From Dactylonectria macrodidyma (lineage: Eukaryota; Ascomycota; Sordariomycetes; Hypocreales; Nectriaceae): a DNA stretch of 64,000 nt. This document shows positions 46,021-58,090 of the stretch, one piece after another (positions within the stretch are counted from its first letter, which is position 1; each line of letters starts with the position of its first letter). Where the stretch lies: positions 2,896,501 through 2,960,500 of the forward strand of contig JAGMUV010000002.1 in the NCBI GenBank assembly GCA_020744425.1, given 5' to 3'. Under the pieces are notes generated by a model. The model did not search any database, was not told the DNA's origin, and worked only from the letters and a program-made list of their open reading frames with translations. A program made the position numbers and the translations under genes.

Positions 46021-47548
46021 ATGGATATGTCTAAGGCACTATGGGACAAGCAAGGAAAATTGTTCGGAAAACTTAGACAAGATGCGAGTTAATCTCCAAT
46101 GGGATGCTTGATACTGAGCCAAAAGTCCGCTGAAGTGTCCAATGGTTTTGTGATCGTCCGAATCCCAACATCTCCAAAACCCTGCACTATTACGCTTTCA
46201 AGAAGCACTTTGCCAAGCATGAACCCTCTAACGTAGACGGTAGTGCAAGATTACAGCCGTCAAACTGAGCAAGTGAGCAGTGATTCGGAGGAGGGCTTGT
46301 AAGACAGACAACCAAAGGTTGAATCAGGTCCGTATACACAGCCTCTGATTAGCCAAAACACGAAGGGTTAGGGGTAGGGCAACAAACTAATCACAAACAA
46401 TGGTGGCGTACATAGACCTGACCTAAACCTGAGGGTTATTCGACCTTCAGTGGTCTGTCTTTGGGTAGCCAACGAACATTCTTACTAAATTTACTATCGT
46501 CTAAGAAAACAATATACATCAACTCCTAGACCTCGCATGTAATTTCATTTATGTACGAAATACTGACTAGAAATCTATTCTAGTGCGCTGAGTAAACAAA
46601 TTTTCAAGAATGCAATGTGGTACGGGGTCGTCCAAACCCGACTACCCTAAACGAGTTATCCCCTAGACCGTGGTAAGGCAACACTTGACCCATAGTCCCC
46701 ATAGAGGCCCGGGAGATCAACGGGACGCTGGTTGACTTCAAAAAGCTAGGTGGCTATAGAATAGGATATGTACTATGATGTAGATCCCTAACAGTCGCAA
46801 CTTCTAGCATCATATAAAATAGGTGGGATTGCATGTACCTTGTTATATTCTCTTTTTATTTGGTTTGAATCCCTGTCACTAGCGTAAGTGTTGCCTTACC
46901 ACGGTCTAAGGGATACAGTGAGATCATTCCAACGGAACCCACTATCCCTACCTAGGTAGGTAGACAAGTGCGCTTGGAACGACGCTCAAGCCACCACACG
47001 CCTAGATTATGAGTCTTCGCCTGAGATACAGCGACTCATCCATCGAGCTTCCCCAATTGGGAAATTGTATTATGAAATGAGGTGACTGAATCACTCCTAT
47101 GAGTCTTCCTCGAAAATCATATTCCCCCTCTCAATACATGGTTTCGCCACTAGGAAATAAAGCCGAGTTGAGGGGCAGATTTGGGGTGAGTCATTCTGAC
47201 GGTCAGCCAATCCGGCGCCACCGAGAACCTGCCTTCATCCGAATCAAGGGAAGGAGTAAGGCAGCCAGCAGCCCGGCGGCCCTTGCCACACCCGAAAGCC
47301 CCACCGAAGCAAACGCCTTCCAGTGTGAGATCTTTGCAAATATCAAAGACACTTCTATCCCTCTTCGTGGTTCTCTATTACCTCATCACCTTGGATTTAT
47401 TTTATTTCAGTTTACTTGGGGCATTACTCACAACCAACACTCTTTGCTTCATTTGCTTTTTACGAAGACGCTGTATTTGAGAAAGCGCAACCCCAATTCC
47501 GCAACCACGACGCCAGATTCGCCATCAAATTTTGTTACCGTTGTCGTC
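46021..47548. other. Intergenic region containing MITE 2 and FAP1 leader
   Basis: Outside the MITE there is no recognised coding sequence. A CCTACCTAGGTAGGTAG site lies at 46948-46964. The stretch 47099-47548 is open in the FAP1 frame but looks like leader: C/T-rich, with no family resemblance. Confidence 0.45.
46659..46913. mobile_element. 255-bp MITE with 28-bp inverted termini, TA-flanked
   Basis: The left terminus 46659-46686 starts TCCCCTAGACCGTGGTAAGG and the right terminus 46886-46913 is its reverse complement with one C/T difference. TA lies immediately outside both ends (46657-46658, 46914-46915). The interior has no useful reading frame. Size, termini and TA duplication fit a non-autonomous Tc1/mariner-type element, unrelated by end sequence to the one at 25578-25802. 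Confidence 0.8.
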
Positions 47549-50500
47549 ATGTCTGAGAGAGAGGGAGCACCGGCTCCAAACCAGTCTCAGGGTCAGCCCC
47601 AGGGATCGAGAGGTGGGAGCTCACGAGGAGGGCGTCGCAGAGGCCGTAGCGGAAGGGAACGAGGCCGTGGAAATGCAAATGGTAGCTCTCGCGGGGGTAG
47701 AAATGCCCCTGTTGAGGGAGGCGTCTCAGAGACTGGTTCTACTACGACGATCCAGCCAGCAGCCTCAGCAGTGGCCCAAGCAGACTCGCCTCCTACTCCT
47801 GAAAGCTCAGGCGTCTCAAGAGGCAGACGCAACAGACGTGGCGGACGGGGTGGTAGCAATCGGTGGTTAGAAACGCAATCTCGAGGTTCCTTCCAGGTAG
47901 GACCCCAACGGCGATTTGGCGGTCGCTTGACTACCGATGCCGACGAAGGTAGTCAAGCAGACGCAGACATACCGCTCTCGTTGAGTGCAGATGCCCCAGA
48001 ATTTGTCCCTGGCCAAGCGGTTACTGCTAGAAGGTTGGTTTCCTTGAGCCTGAGGTGAAGTTTACAGAACCGACGGGATTGATTCAAAATTTAGAACTGA
48101 ACCTCAAACCCAAGCTCAACCTAGATCACGGAATCGACGGAAACAGAAGAAACCCAGAGCAGAGGTCCCGAAGTCCACTGCCTCCGAACTCTGGCAGCGA
48201 ATCCAGGAGGACATTCACAATTTCAACTACGAGTGTCGGGTCTGCACCGAGGAAATCACTCGTGAATGTCGAATTTGGTCCTGCAACACCTGCTGGACCG
48301 TTGTCCACCTCAATTGCGCGCAAGAATGGTACGGTAGTTCCATGAAGATCGACAATAACACAGGAGAGCCCGTCTGGCGTTGTCCTGGCTGCAACTCGGA
48401 CCTGTCCGAAGGACCCAACTCCTATCACTGTTGGTGTGGCAAGGAAACCAGCCCAAGTCAGACAAGTACCTTTTTGCCTCCACACTCTTGTGGGCAGACA
48501 TGTTCCAAGCCAAAATCAACCTGCCCTCACCCGTGCCCCCTTCAATGCCACGCTGGACCTTGCCCGACTTGTGCAGTACTGAGCCCACCAGAGCCCTGTT
48601 ACTGCGGAAAGCAAACGAATCGCAAACCCTGCAGAGAAACCGACTATCACAATGGCTGGAGCTGTCAGGAGGCCTGTGGCGATTTTCTTTCTTGCGGAGA
48701 GCATATGTGCTCCCAGCCGTGTCATCCAGGGCTTTGCGGAGATTGCCCCGTGCTGATCCAAGCTAAATGTTACTGTGGAAAGGTCTGCAAGGAGATGAAG
48801 TGTTCTCAGCAAGACGATGTGTGCGACTCATACGATCCAAAAAGCGACTCATGGTTCACTGGCTCCTTCAACTGTGGAAACATGTGTGGAAGAGCCTATG
48901 ACTGTGGTATTCACAAATGCGAAACATCTTGTCATGCTCAAGATGAGTTGCCAGCCCACTGCCCTTTGGCCCCAGATGTGGTCACCCATTGCCCCTGTGG
49001 GAAGACAACACTCGAAGATCTCATGGATCATCCTAGAGGGTCCTGTGAGGACGAAATTTCCCACTGCGACAAGGCGTGTGAAAAGCTTCTCCCATGCGGC
49101 CATCTCTGCACTTCTCTGTGCCATATTGGTGACTGCAGCCCTTGCGGCGAAGTTATGGACATTGATTGCCGTTGCGGTCGAGTCACCAGCCAGACGCTCT
49201 GCCATCAGGGCGACATTCAGAACCCTCTCTGCTTCAAAGTTTGCCAGGCAACAAGGAACTGCGGGCGTCACCGGTGCGGTGAGCGTTGCTGTCCGGGTGA
49301 CAAGAAGGCGCAACAGAGAATTGCACAACAGAAGAAGAAACGCTCTGGCGTTGACTCCATCCCAGTCGAGGCAGAGCACATATGTCTCCAAGTCTGCGGC
49401 CGACCCCTTAAGTGCGGCAGCCACGCTTGTGAGAAACTCTGCCATCGTGGACCTTGCTCGACCTGCCCAGAAGCTATATGGGAAGAAATCAGCTGCAACT
49501 GTGGTGCAACTGTTTTGCAACCACCTCAACCTTGTGGAACTCGTCAGCCGTACTGCACATCCAAGTGTAGACGACATCCAGCTTGTGGCCATCCTACCGT
49601 TGACCATCAATGCCACTCTGACGATGTCGAGTGCCCTCCGTGCCCCTATCTGACAGAAAAGAGTTGTGCTTGTGGCAAAAAGACATTTGCGAACAAGCCG
49701 TGCCATCTCCAGTTGGCCCATTGTGGGGAGGCTTGCGGGCGGAGGCTTCAGTGCGGGTAAGCAGTCTATACATGGAGAATGCCAAGAGAGAGATATACTA
49801 ACGCACTGCTCAGACTTCATGCATGCCGAAAGCTCTGCCATCGTCCCGGCGAGTGCGGGGACGCTCAAGATGGCTGCGAACAAGTCTGTGGAAAAACGAA
49901 GCTATTCTGCAACCACGCCTGTCAGAACGTCTGCCATGGGCAAACTCGTAAGCCCCCTTTATCTCCTGATCCCTGGCCGAATAGTCATACTAAACTCCAA
50001 CTCTAGCCTGCAATGAGTCCAATGCATGCCAGATGAAGATGTTCGTTTCATGTCCCTGCGGTAACCACAAGAAAGAGTTCAAGTGTCTGGCTGGCTCATC
50101 GAATTCAGACCCCGTACGTCCAGAGCAGAAGTGTGACGAGGAGTGCGAACGCCTCGACCGTAACCGCCGCCTCGCTGCTGCCCTCAACATCGATCCTGCA
50201 ACCCACACCAACAATCATGTCCCCTACTCAGAGAGCACTTTGAAGCTATACAAAGAGTTTACTGCATGGGGCGATCGCCAAGAAAGCCAGTTCCGAGTCT
50301 TCGCCGCCAACCAGGAGGAGGTGCGCCTACGATATGAGCCCATGCGCAACCAGTCACGCCAATTCTTGCACCTCCTAGCTGAAGACTTTGGCCTTGAGAG
50401 CAAGAGCGATGACTACAATGCCCAGCGCGCTGTGGTGGTCTGGAAGACGGAGCGGTTCGTCTCGGCCCCGTCCAAGACGCTCGCTCAGTGCGTCAAGATC

Positions 50501-51085
50501 CGGGCTACGCAGGCTGCTGCAGCTGCTGTGGAAGCGGCCATCCGCCCACCGAGTCCGCCAGCGTTGGGTAACGAGCCTTTCAATGGCTTCGCCCTTACCA
50601 CGCCGCGTTTCGGGGTTACGATTGAGGAGATCATGGCTGATCTAGAAACAGACCTGGCAACGCTCCCATCCTTCCAATTCAAGGCCGAATTCATCACTCA
50701 CATTGAGCCAAATGACGAGGTCTTTATCAAAGCTACGGCACAGTATGCTGCTTTCCTGACCTCGGCCTCTGTCGAGACAAGCCTTACATCCCTCAAACCT
50801 CGTCTCGAGCAGACGCTGCGCCGCGAGAAGCTCGCCGAGGGTATCCTGCTCGGCCACATCGACACCCGTGGCGTCGTTAGTCGCCGGGAGGTGCCCCGCC
50901 GTCCTGGGACGGGTGGCTGGAGCGCCGTCGCTGGTCGTGCGGCTTCGTCGAGGCCGACTGCTGCGGTCGAGGAGGAGGCTGCCAAGGCACCCGGGCGTCG
51001 CTTTGTGGGCTTGAGGAAGAAGAAGCCACAGCAACCCGAGACCGGCAAGGTATGGGCAGCGCTAGATGGGGACGTTGAATGCTGA
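47549..51085 (+). CDS. FAP1: NF-X1-type zinc finger protein (FAP1-like)
   Basis: Exons 47549-48033, 48095-49756, 49814-49947 and 50007-51085 join to 1119 residues, normal for fungal NFX1/Fap1 proteins. After an Arg/Gly-rich N-terminus (RGGSSRGGRRRGRSGRERGR) there is a RING/PHD-like cluster (CRVCTEEITRECRIWSCNTC ... WRCPGC). A long array of NF-X1 fingers follows (for example CGGHxC-type units CGEHMCSQPCHPGLCGDC, CGIHKCETSC, CGSHACEKLCHRGPCSTC), then a C-terminal R3H domain (KLYKEFTAWGDRQESQFRVF region). Yeast Fap1 binds FKBP12 and affects rapamycin response; animal NFX1 binds X-box DNA and has E3 ligase potential. Intron 1 uses donor GTTGGT with acceptor TTTAG at 48094; the nearer TTTACAG would leave only 34 nt and is less likely. 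Confidence 0.92.
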
Positions 51086-52040
51086 GCCGTGCTGTGATGC
51101 AACGGAGATGTACTGTATGATGCAGTTAGAATAGTCAGATTAGTGCTCTCCGTAGACCAATCGACTATGAGAAACGCGCACAGCGTCTGTGTTCAGCGCA
51201 CATTGCATCTCTCTTAGGTCCCTACTTAAGGAAGGCCCTAGACCTAGGCAAGTCGATTCAATCTTTTGCAGTCTAAATATCTACAAGTTTATAGTCATAT
51301 ATGCATCGTTTTGATACTCATTCTGAAGCAATCGATCTAAAGCAATAGGCATGTTCACTGATTCACACCACACTGCGTGCAGTCTAAATGACCCCTTGGC
51401 CAAGTCCGAGTCATGGACTAAACCTGCGCATAAAGTACCCTTGGCTACGTGACGATGCCATGACCCAAGGCCGTTACTCATTCGCTGGTCACGCATTAAC
51501 ATCGGAGATCATGTCAAGCAGAACTCCGAAATGGCGTGCGCTTGTGTCCGTCAGGCGCAGAAAGCATGAAGAGTGCGCGAACAAAAGGAACTGAGCGCTA
51601 AGATCGGAAGACTTGCCTTTTTGCATGATGCGACACACACAACACTTATCACAGTGCTAAGACCGGTTGAAATGCGATAATATCTTCGCCTGAGACAGGA
51701 TGCCACCTTTCATGCTCGTTTGCACATCACGAGGCACACTTCGCGATGGAACCAAGAATCACATGGCGGAACTCCACATCTGAACCTGAGACACCCACAC
51801 ACACAAACACTTGAACGAGGGCACCAAAAAAATCTTCATCATAGTCTGTCATTTCTGTGTCTAATGTCCTGTTTTTATGCCCGGGTCTGTGTACGTATGC
51901 AATATGTGATGTATGCAAAAGGTGGAGGATGTGGTAGGCCCACGTGGGAATGGCGAAGGGGGTATCATGCATTCATAGGGCGTCCATGTGATTTCCAGTT
52001 GGGATGGAGGGTTCTATGTGAGTTCGGATCACGCCGCATT
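51086..52040. other. Convergent intergenic region FAP1 / BEM46
   Basis: No coding content is recognised. A CCTAGACCTAGG-like sequence lies near 51237. Confidence 0.5.
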
Positions 52041-53502
52041 CTATAATCGGGTCTGCTCCCGTGGTTTCTCGCTCGTCACTTCCGCAACAAAGTCGGCCAT
52101 GGCCTCGAAATAACCTTCTTCTAGGACGCTTGAGTTGTGGTCGCCGCCGGGTAGGGGCTTCCAACGCTTGAAGGGGGCAGTGGAGATTTCGTAGAGCTGG
52201 CGCATGTGCTTTGGCCTGCAGAGTGTTAGTCTTATGTTGCTGATCGAGCAGGCAAACATGAAGGAACGATTGAGTTGATCGGTCAGAGGACATTCGGGTT
52301 TCAAATCAAAACCATAAAGGTTCATATTTTGTGGGTGATGCAATTTGATCATCATAAGATCAGGGAAAAGAGCAAAAAGGTGTAGAGACTCACGGTACAA
52401 TCTCGTCCTGCAAGCCACTGATGAAGAGAGTTGGCACTTTGTTGATGTTTGGCAACGTCGACTCACTGGGCCAGACCTGGTGGCAAAGCAGGGTCAGGTA
52501 CTTTGCTGGGGGTACGACGGAAGGGATTAGTTTCCGGATGGACAGGAATGTATTCTCGAGAACCAGGCCGGCAATGTCGCCCGCTGCCTGGTTCTTGGAA
52601 ACCAGCTTGACGCTGACAGCGCCGCCTAGGCTCTGGCCGTAGACGATCAGCTTGTGATCTCGTGTCTCGGCGCGCTGGCGCAGGTAGTTGAGACCCGTCT
52701 GGGCGTCAATGGTTAGGCCCGACTCATCGGGCTCGCCAGTGGAGGCGCCATAGCCCCGATACTCAAGCATGAAAACGTTGCACCCAATATAGTTGATGAT
52801 CATGCGGGCAATCGGCAATCGGTGGCCGATATTTCCCGCATTGCCGTGGAACATCAAAATGGTGACATTGGAGTTGCGGCCGCCACGCGGGCCGCGGATG
52901 TAGTAGGCTGAGAGCTTCTCGCCATCGTCAGTCGGGATGACCAGCTCCTCAAAGTCTTTGAGGGCAAAGTCTGAAGGTCTGGGAATGTCGAGACGAGAAT
53001 TGGCGGGAATGTGGCTCGGATAAATCAATGCCCTAATGCAGGGAGCGTGTGTTAGCGGGGACGCAGAGCGGGTCACGGCGAAGCGTGGAGGACAGAGACA
53101 GGATGGAGACGGCAGAGGCTCGGGGGGACGGACTTTTGCTTGAAGTACAGCAGAGATGTGAGGACGGCGGCGATGCCCTGTATGTGGTCACTGGTCAGCT
53201 TGTCGGAACCGGATCTAGATTTGCGACTTGGCTGCATCCCGGTAGATGGAGGGACCAGACAGAAGGCCAGACGAGGTGGCATTTCGCGCTGTGCTTGTAC
53301 TCATGCTTGTGCTCATGCTCGTGTTTGTGCCGCGTGGGTGTGGGCGGACAGGCTGACGTACCGTTGAAGCCAGTGCAGGCAGACGCATGTAGCTGGCGAC
53401 GGAGCTGAGGACCGAGACAGTCTGCTCCAGGTAGCTGGTGGAAGTGGGAGAAGAAGGAGAGTTGGAGGAGGACATGGTTGAACGATCTGTTTTGCCGGGC
53501 AT
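52041..53502 (-). CDS. bem46: BEM46-family alpha/beta hydrolase
   Basis: Exons on the complement are 53502-53362, 53177-53134, 53032-52394 and 52215-52041, joining to 332 residues. A Ser/Thr-rich cytosolic-type N-terminus is followed by a hydrophobic helix (GIAAVLTSLLYF, about residues 48-59) that should anchor the protein in ER/plasma membrane, as shown for N. crassa BEM46. The hydrolase fold follows: ALIYPSHIPANSRLD, oxyanion loop FHGNAGNIGHR, EYRGYGASTGEPDE, nucleophile elbow YGQSLGGAVS (Ser), then Asp in LQDEIVP and His in GGDHN. The triad is complete, so it is probably active; the substrate is unknown, with links to auxin-like metabolism and polarity in Neurospora. Met10 is an alternative start. 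Exon 2 is only 44 nt. A run of 11 C (coding strand) lies 12 bases upstream of the ATG. Confidence 0.93.
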
Positions 53503-56500
53503 CTATTACAGCTGGGGGGGGGGGTTCGAAGCGAGGGCCGAAAGTGCGGTGACCCAAGCAAGCCCCGGGTGACCGACGAGCGGATTGCGGACAAAGAAAG
53601 AATGGAAAGGAGCACAAAGAAAGGAGCCGGAACCAGCTCAGCCGGAGCAAAAGCAAACCAATTGCTATGCTAGCAGTGACAACAAATGGCTATACAGGGA
53701 TGGAAACAAACTCCACGGGGAATGATTGAGGAGGCAGTTGTATCAGGCGTGATGGTGTCGGCGCAAGAAGTTGGATGTGACCCGTGAGCTGTGACGTGGA
53801 AACTGGGCTTCTCGAATCGGAGACCAGCACCTAAACTGGGCAGGAGGAGACTGGAAAGTCACCGGGATTGTAGAGAGCCACCAGGTTGGTAGAGAGAGAG
53901 AGCCACCGGGTTGTTGGAGAGGTGCAGAGAGTGAGAACGGAACGTGGCAAGCGGAGATCGGGGGACGTCAATTCGATAGTCTCCGGGCGTGACCGCGAAC
54001 ACGAGAGCGAATGATCGGTCGCTGGTCTGGTGCAAGGAGGATGAGTTACTGATTTTTTGGACCCTGCCGGCGCTGCTCTCGGGAGCGATTCCGTTTAAGG
54101 CCCCCGCATGCAGCACGAAGGGGCGGGTTGGGCAGGTTTGAGGGTCAATGGAGCCGAGACTGAAGCGTGAAGGTACGCGGGATTGGATGATTGCGGAGAG
54201 AGAAGCGTAGAGGGATGGGCGAGGAAGGAGAACAGGGGGCAGGGAATAGAGATGGTCCCTTGCAGCAACAAACAGCCGACGACGGTGGTGGTGAAGGTGG
54301 TGATGGTTGATGGTAAAGAATGAAGAGGGCTTTCCTTGGAGGTTCTGGGTCGGTTGGAAGTAGGAGGTACCCAAATAATCTGGCCACAATGATACTTCAG
54401 GTAGCTCAACAGATAAATTGATGAGCAAGCCGGCTTACTACACGTCACAACAAGCGTGCCCTTAATTACCTACCTTCTTTCCCAGGCTACCTCCAGCACA
54501 GGTCCGTGTTGTGTCTCCTCCCATAAGGCCGATGGTAGGTGCTTAATGATGCCAACATCAGCACCTCGTCGCCGTTGCACAGCGGGCTTTGGACTGAGTA
54601 CACGCCAAAGATTCACCAGCTTTGGTGGGGCCGCATGATTCTCTCTCCACTGGGTTGAGATGATGGTACATGGGTGACGTGCATGAGAGGTAGACTGCTA
54701 CCTTGGTTTGCGGTGGAGATACCTGCAATTGACACCTCGGAAGTCGCAAGCCACCATCGGCCAAATGAAACCAGGTACGTCAACAAGCGAAACGCCTGAG
54801 GACGGAGGACCGGAAAAGGGCCTCCTTATTCAGATGAAAGAAAAGTCGATGGAAGAACGGCACGACACTACCGCCGCGCAATTGGGATGAAGGAAAGAGA
54901 TAGCAAGCCAAACAAGAATCGAATCAAGCCATATCAAGCCTGTTCGACGCCTTAATATGCATTGCCAGCACACGCCCAAAAAGCAAGCCTGCTCACATAA
55001 TTAGCTAGGACACGCAGCCAGTCGTCTGCGGTCTTTTGATTGACTCTAGCGCCTTTTTTATCCGTTCTGCGAGACGATGACGGGACCTAGCTCAGCGCCA
55101 GCATGAGGCGTGATGCGATGTCGTGTGGAAATGAGGCAGACGCCATTTACCCGATTAGGAAGCCTCCTGGAGCTCCGAACGGCTTGGCAACAGTTCTTCG
55201 CAACAGAGCATGACCACGAGGCCAAGGGGGGGGGGGGGGTTCTGAGAGGGGGGTGGCCCATCCAATGGCACCGAGGAGGAGAGGGAATTAATACCAACTA
55301 TTGCTTGTGATGACGATGGCGAGTTCAGCTGTAGGTTCTTCCGAGGAAGACCTGACGCAGCAGCGCTACCCTGTGGACTGTGTCATCATGCACGCACGTG
55401 TGCTCCCTGTAATTGATGAGGTGCGTTCGCGTTCGAGGCTGGAGCTATTCAGCGTACGTACTATGTACGTATTTGAGGTAAGGTACCTAGGTACGTAACG
55501 GCTCCTGGGAGGGCTGATGACGATGTCCGCTTCACAAGCCATGCTGCGGCCGATTCTGTTTCACGAAAGCGGCTTTCTCCACGCAATATATCTATCGCAG
55601 CTCAGTTTCTATTTCTGACGCTGGGCCCAGGTTGGCCAAGTCGGGGACCTGCATACGAACCAGAGCGGCATAATTACCCCAAAGTTTATAGCGGGCTAGT
55701 ACATACACACATATCCATACATCGGGACGCCAGCTTTCGAGACCAAGCAATTCACTTACAGCTAAGATTGTGGCTGTACGAGACAGGCGCCCCCTCCTTC
55801 ACGGACGGACACTGACAATGACACTGACACAAACAGGTAGGTGAGGGAGAAGTTAGGCCCGGACTTACACATCCATTGCTGTTCTTGGCTGAGATGTTGT
55901 TCTTTCGTAGCAGGTCGTCGGGGAGATGGGCATGGAATGTAACATCTGATATTGAAACCAACCCTGCTATTCGGTTCGGAGGGGCCGCATTTCTTGAATG
56001 GCATGCAATGATCTCCGGGCCGCCTCTGGTCTGTGGCCCTGTCTCATACTTTCCCGCTCTCATCCCGGTCGGAGGGTTGGAGGGGCTTGAGGGGCTGACG
56101 AATTCGTTCTTCAGCTTCGTGACGTGAAGAGCGAACGAACCACAGCAGAAAGTTTAGAATGTCCCAGGAGGGTCAGGGCACCAACCAGTGAACCACAATC
56201 GATCCAGGGATGGCCCCTGAAACTGGCTTCACCATGGCTTCCGAACCCACCACACCCAGCTAGCTAGCTAGCCAGCCAAGTCAATTGTTTCTAGTCGCAG
56301 TGCTACGGCGGGCACGAGACCCATTGGTAACGACGCCCATTCGACGGCTCTGATGTGAGATGAGGATGAGGCGAGGCCACCCATGGCTGGCGGCGTCGTA
56401 TCGGCGTATGGGGCGAGCCAAAGTGGGAAAGAAAAAAGAAAATCAGACGAGGTATCTGGCCAGCCTCACTCCAGATTTGGCGCCGTTGAGGCTGTTATCA

Positions 56501-58090
56501 TGCGCGTGGGGTTGGCTTGTTGGTGGAGACCTGGAGCTATCATGGACGCTTTCTTTGCTTGGACTCACGAACCTGCTATGGATGGGAGGGATATGCGCAA
56601 AAAGGACCTAGCGATGGCGGTTTACTTGTAAGGTGTGTTGTGCCCAAGGATCGTATGCAAGGGCGCATTTAGATTCAATAGCCATCAGGGGCTGTGGATG
56701 CGCGTTAAACGCGCCGTCACGACTCCTAGAAGCGCAAAGGAGTGTCTGTGTGCCTGGGTATCGGCTGTGGTTGGCCCAGAGTGATGAGGAGTTGGTGGTG
56801 ATGGAGGGTATCAATCTCTCCAGACTCGTGGCGGGCGGTTACTGAGGGAGACCCCATAAAGGATGCCATCACAGCGGCCCAATCGCCTGCGGCCAAGCTT
56901 TCCCTCCATCTCTAACGTCCCATTGCCCCATCAGATCGTTGACAAGAAGCCACAACTTGGGCCTGGATTTTTTTTCTTTTCTTTTTCTTTGTCTGTCACC
57001 CTGCAAGAAAGCAAGCGCGAACAATCGGTTGATAGCCCAGAAAGCCTGTGGGGGCTAGTCCTGCAACAGAGCCTTGTCTTTAAGTGGGAACCGATTCAGG
57101 TCCAGCGGCCCAGCGTTTGCGTTGTGATGGGTGGTGGTGGGTTGATGCACTGCAAGGCTCATTGGGCACCTTTCGGAGACGAGGGATCGGCCTTTCAACT
57201 GCAGAACATGCACCACGACGCGCGTGTTGTTGACGCCAGACGGGGAACAGCAGCTTGCGAGAACCCCGACCCAAGTTGAGGAAGAGCTGATCCCCTTGCT
57301 GGTCAGGAGAGCCCAGGACAGCCCTGGAGGTGCATTCGTACTGCATGAATGGAGGAGCAGCGCCACGGGGTAAGACACGGACACCCTGTAAACAAGTTGT
57401 TAAGCACCCTGTAAACACCCATGGCTCCATGATGGCCTCCCGTCTGACCTGACTCCTCTGACCCCTCGGACGTGGGACGTGAGACATGAGACACGACCTC
57501 CAACACGCAGCGCGCATCAGGCCATGGGTCTCCCACTTCCCATGTCCCGCTCCATGTGACCCCCGCGGCATTGAGGTATGTCCTGCCGTGGTACTATTGG
57601 ACGAATGGTGACGTCGCCTCAGCCGAGTCTGAGGATTTGCGCGGGATGGAGATAGAGTACGAAGTACGTACTCAAAGTGACCCCCTGGAACCCGTAGCGT
57701 ATTACCCCGTTGCCGGGGGCTTGGTGTGTTGTGTTGTTCCAGGGCCCTTGCCGGCCGATGGTGCTCTTTTTAGAGTGGGCTTGGTTGATGGTGGATGGTG
57801 GGTGGTGATGGGCAACTTGGAAGTTGGTGATGGATGGTGGGCATTGGACGCTGGGTGCTGGCCACTGGGCGCTTTCAGTGGTGGCGTCGCCGTAGCGGTG
57901 GGACGGGTCCCCGTAGCAGCCCATCGCAGCCCCGTTGCCGCCCCATTGCAGCCCATCCATTGCCCAGAAAGAGATGCTGTTGCAGCGTCTGATAGGACGA
58001 GGCGAAGCCCTGTTGCCCAACCACGACGGCGGGAGATCTCTTCTGCACTTCCCTGGCTTCCCTGGACCATCCATTCCATTGCCCTGACGG
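53503..58090. other. Long gene-poor region
   Basis: No recognisable exons on either strand. Notable sequence: 11 G at 53514-53524 and 14 G at 55226-55239 (followed by GAGAGGGGGGTGG), palindromic GGTACCTAGGTACG near 55481, and GCTAGCTAGCTAGCC near 56262. The first ~900 bp is A/G-rich on the + strand, as expected for the leader of BEM46 on the minus strand. Confidence 0.45.

Noticed and set aside
46861..46880. GGTTTGAATCCC resembling a tRNA T-loop inside MITE 2
   Set aside because: No cloverleaf can be built around it and it lies within the element's interior.
48034..48067. A 34-nt intron 1 in FAP1 (acceptor TTTACAG)
   Set aside because: Below the usual minimum for fungal introns; the acceptor at 48094 keeps the same phase and gives 61 nt.
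48849..49883. A 344-codon minus-strand frame
   Set aside because: Antisense shadow of the Cys-rich NF-X1 finger array of FAP1.
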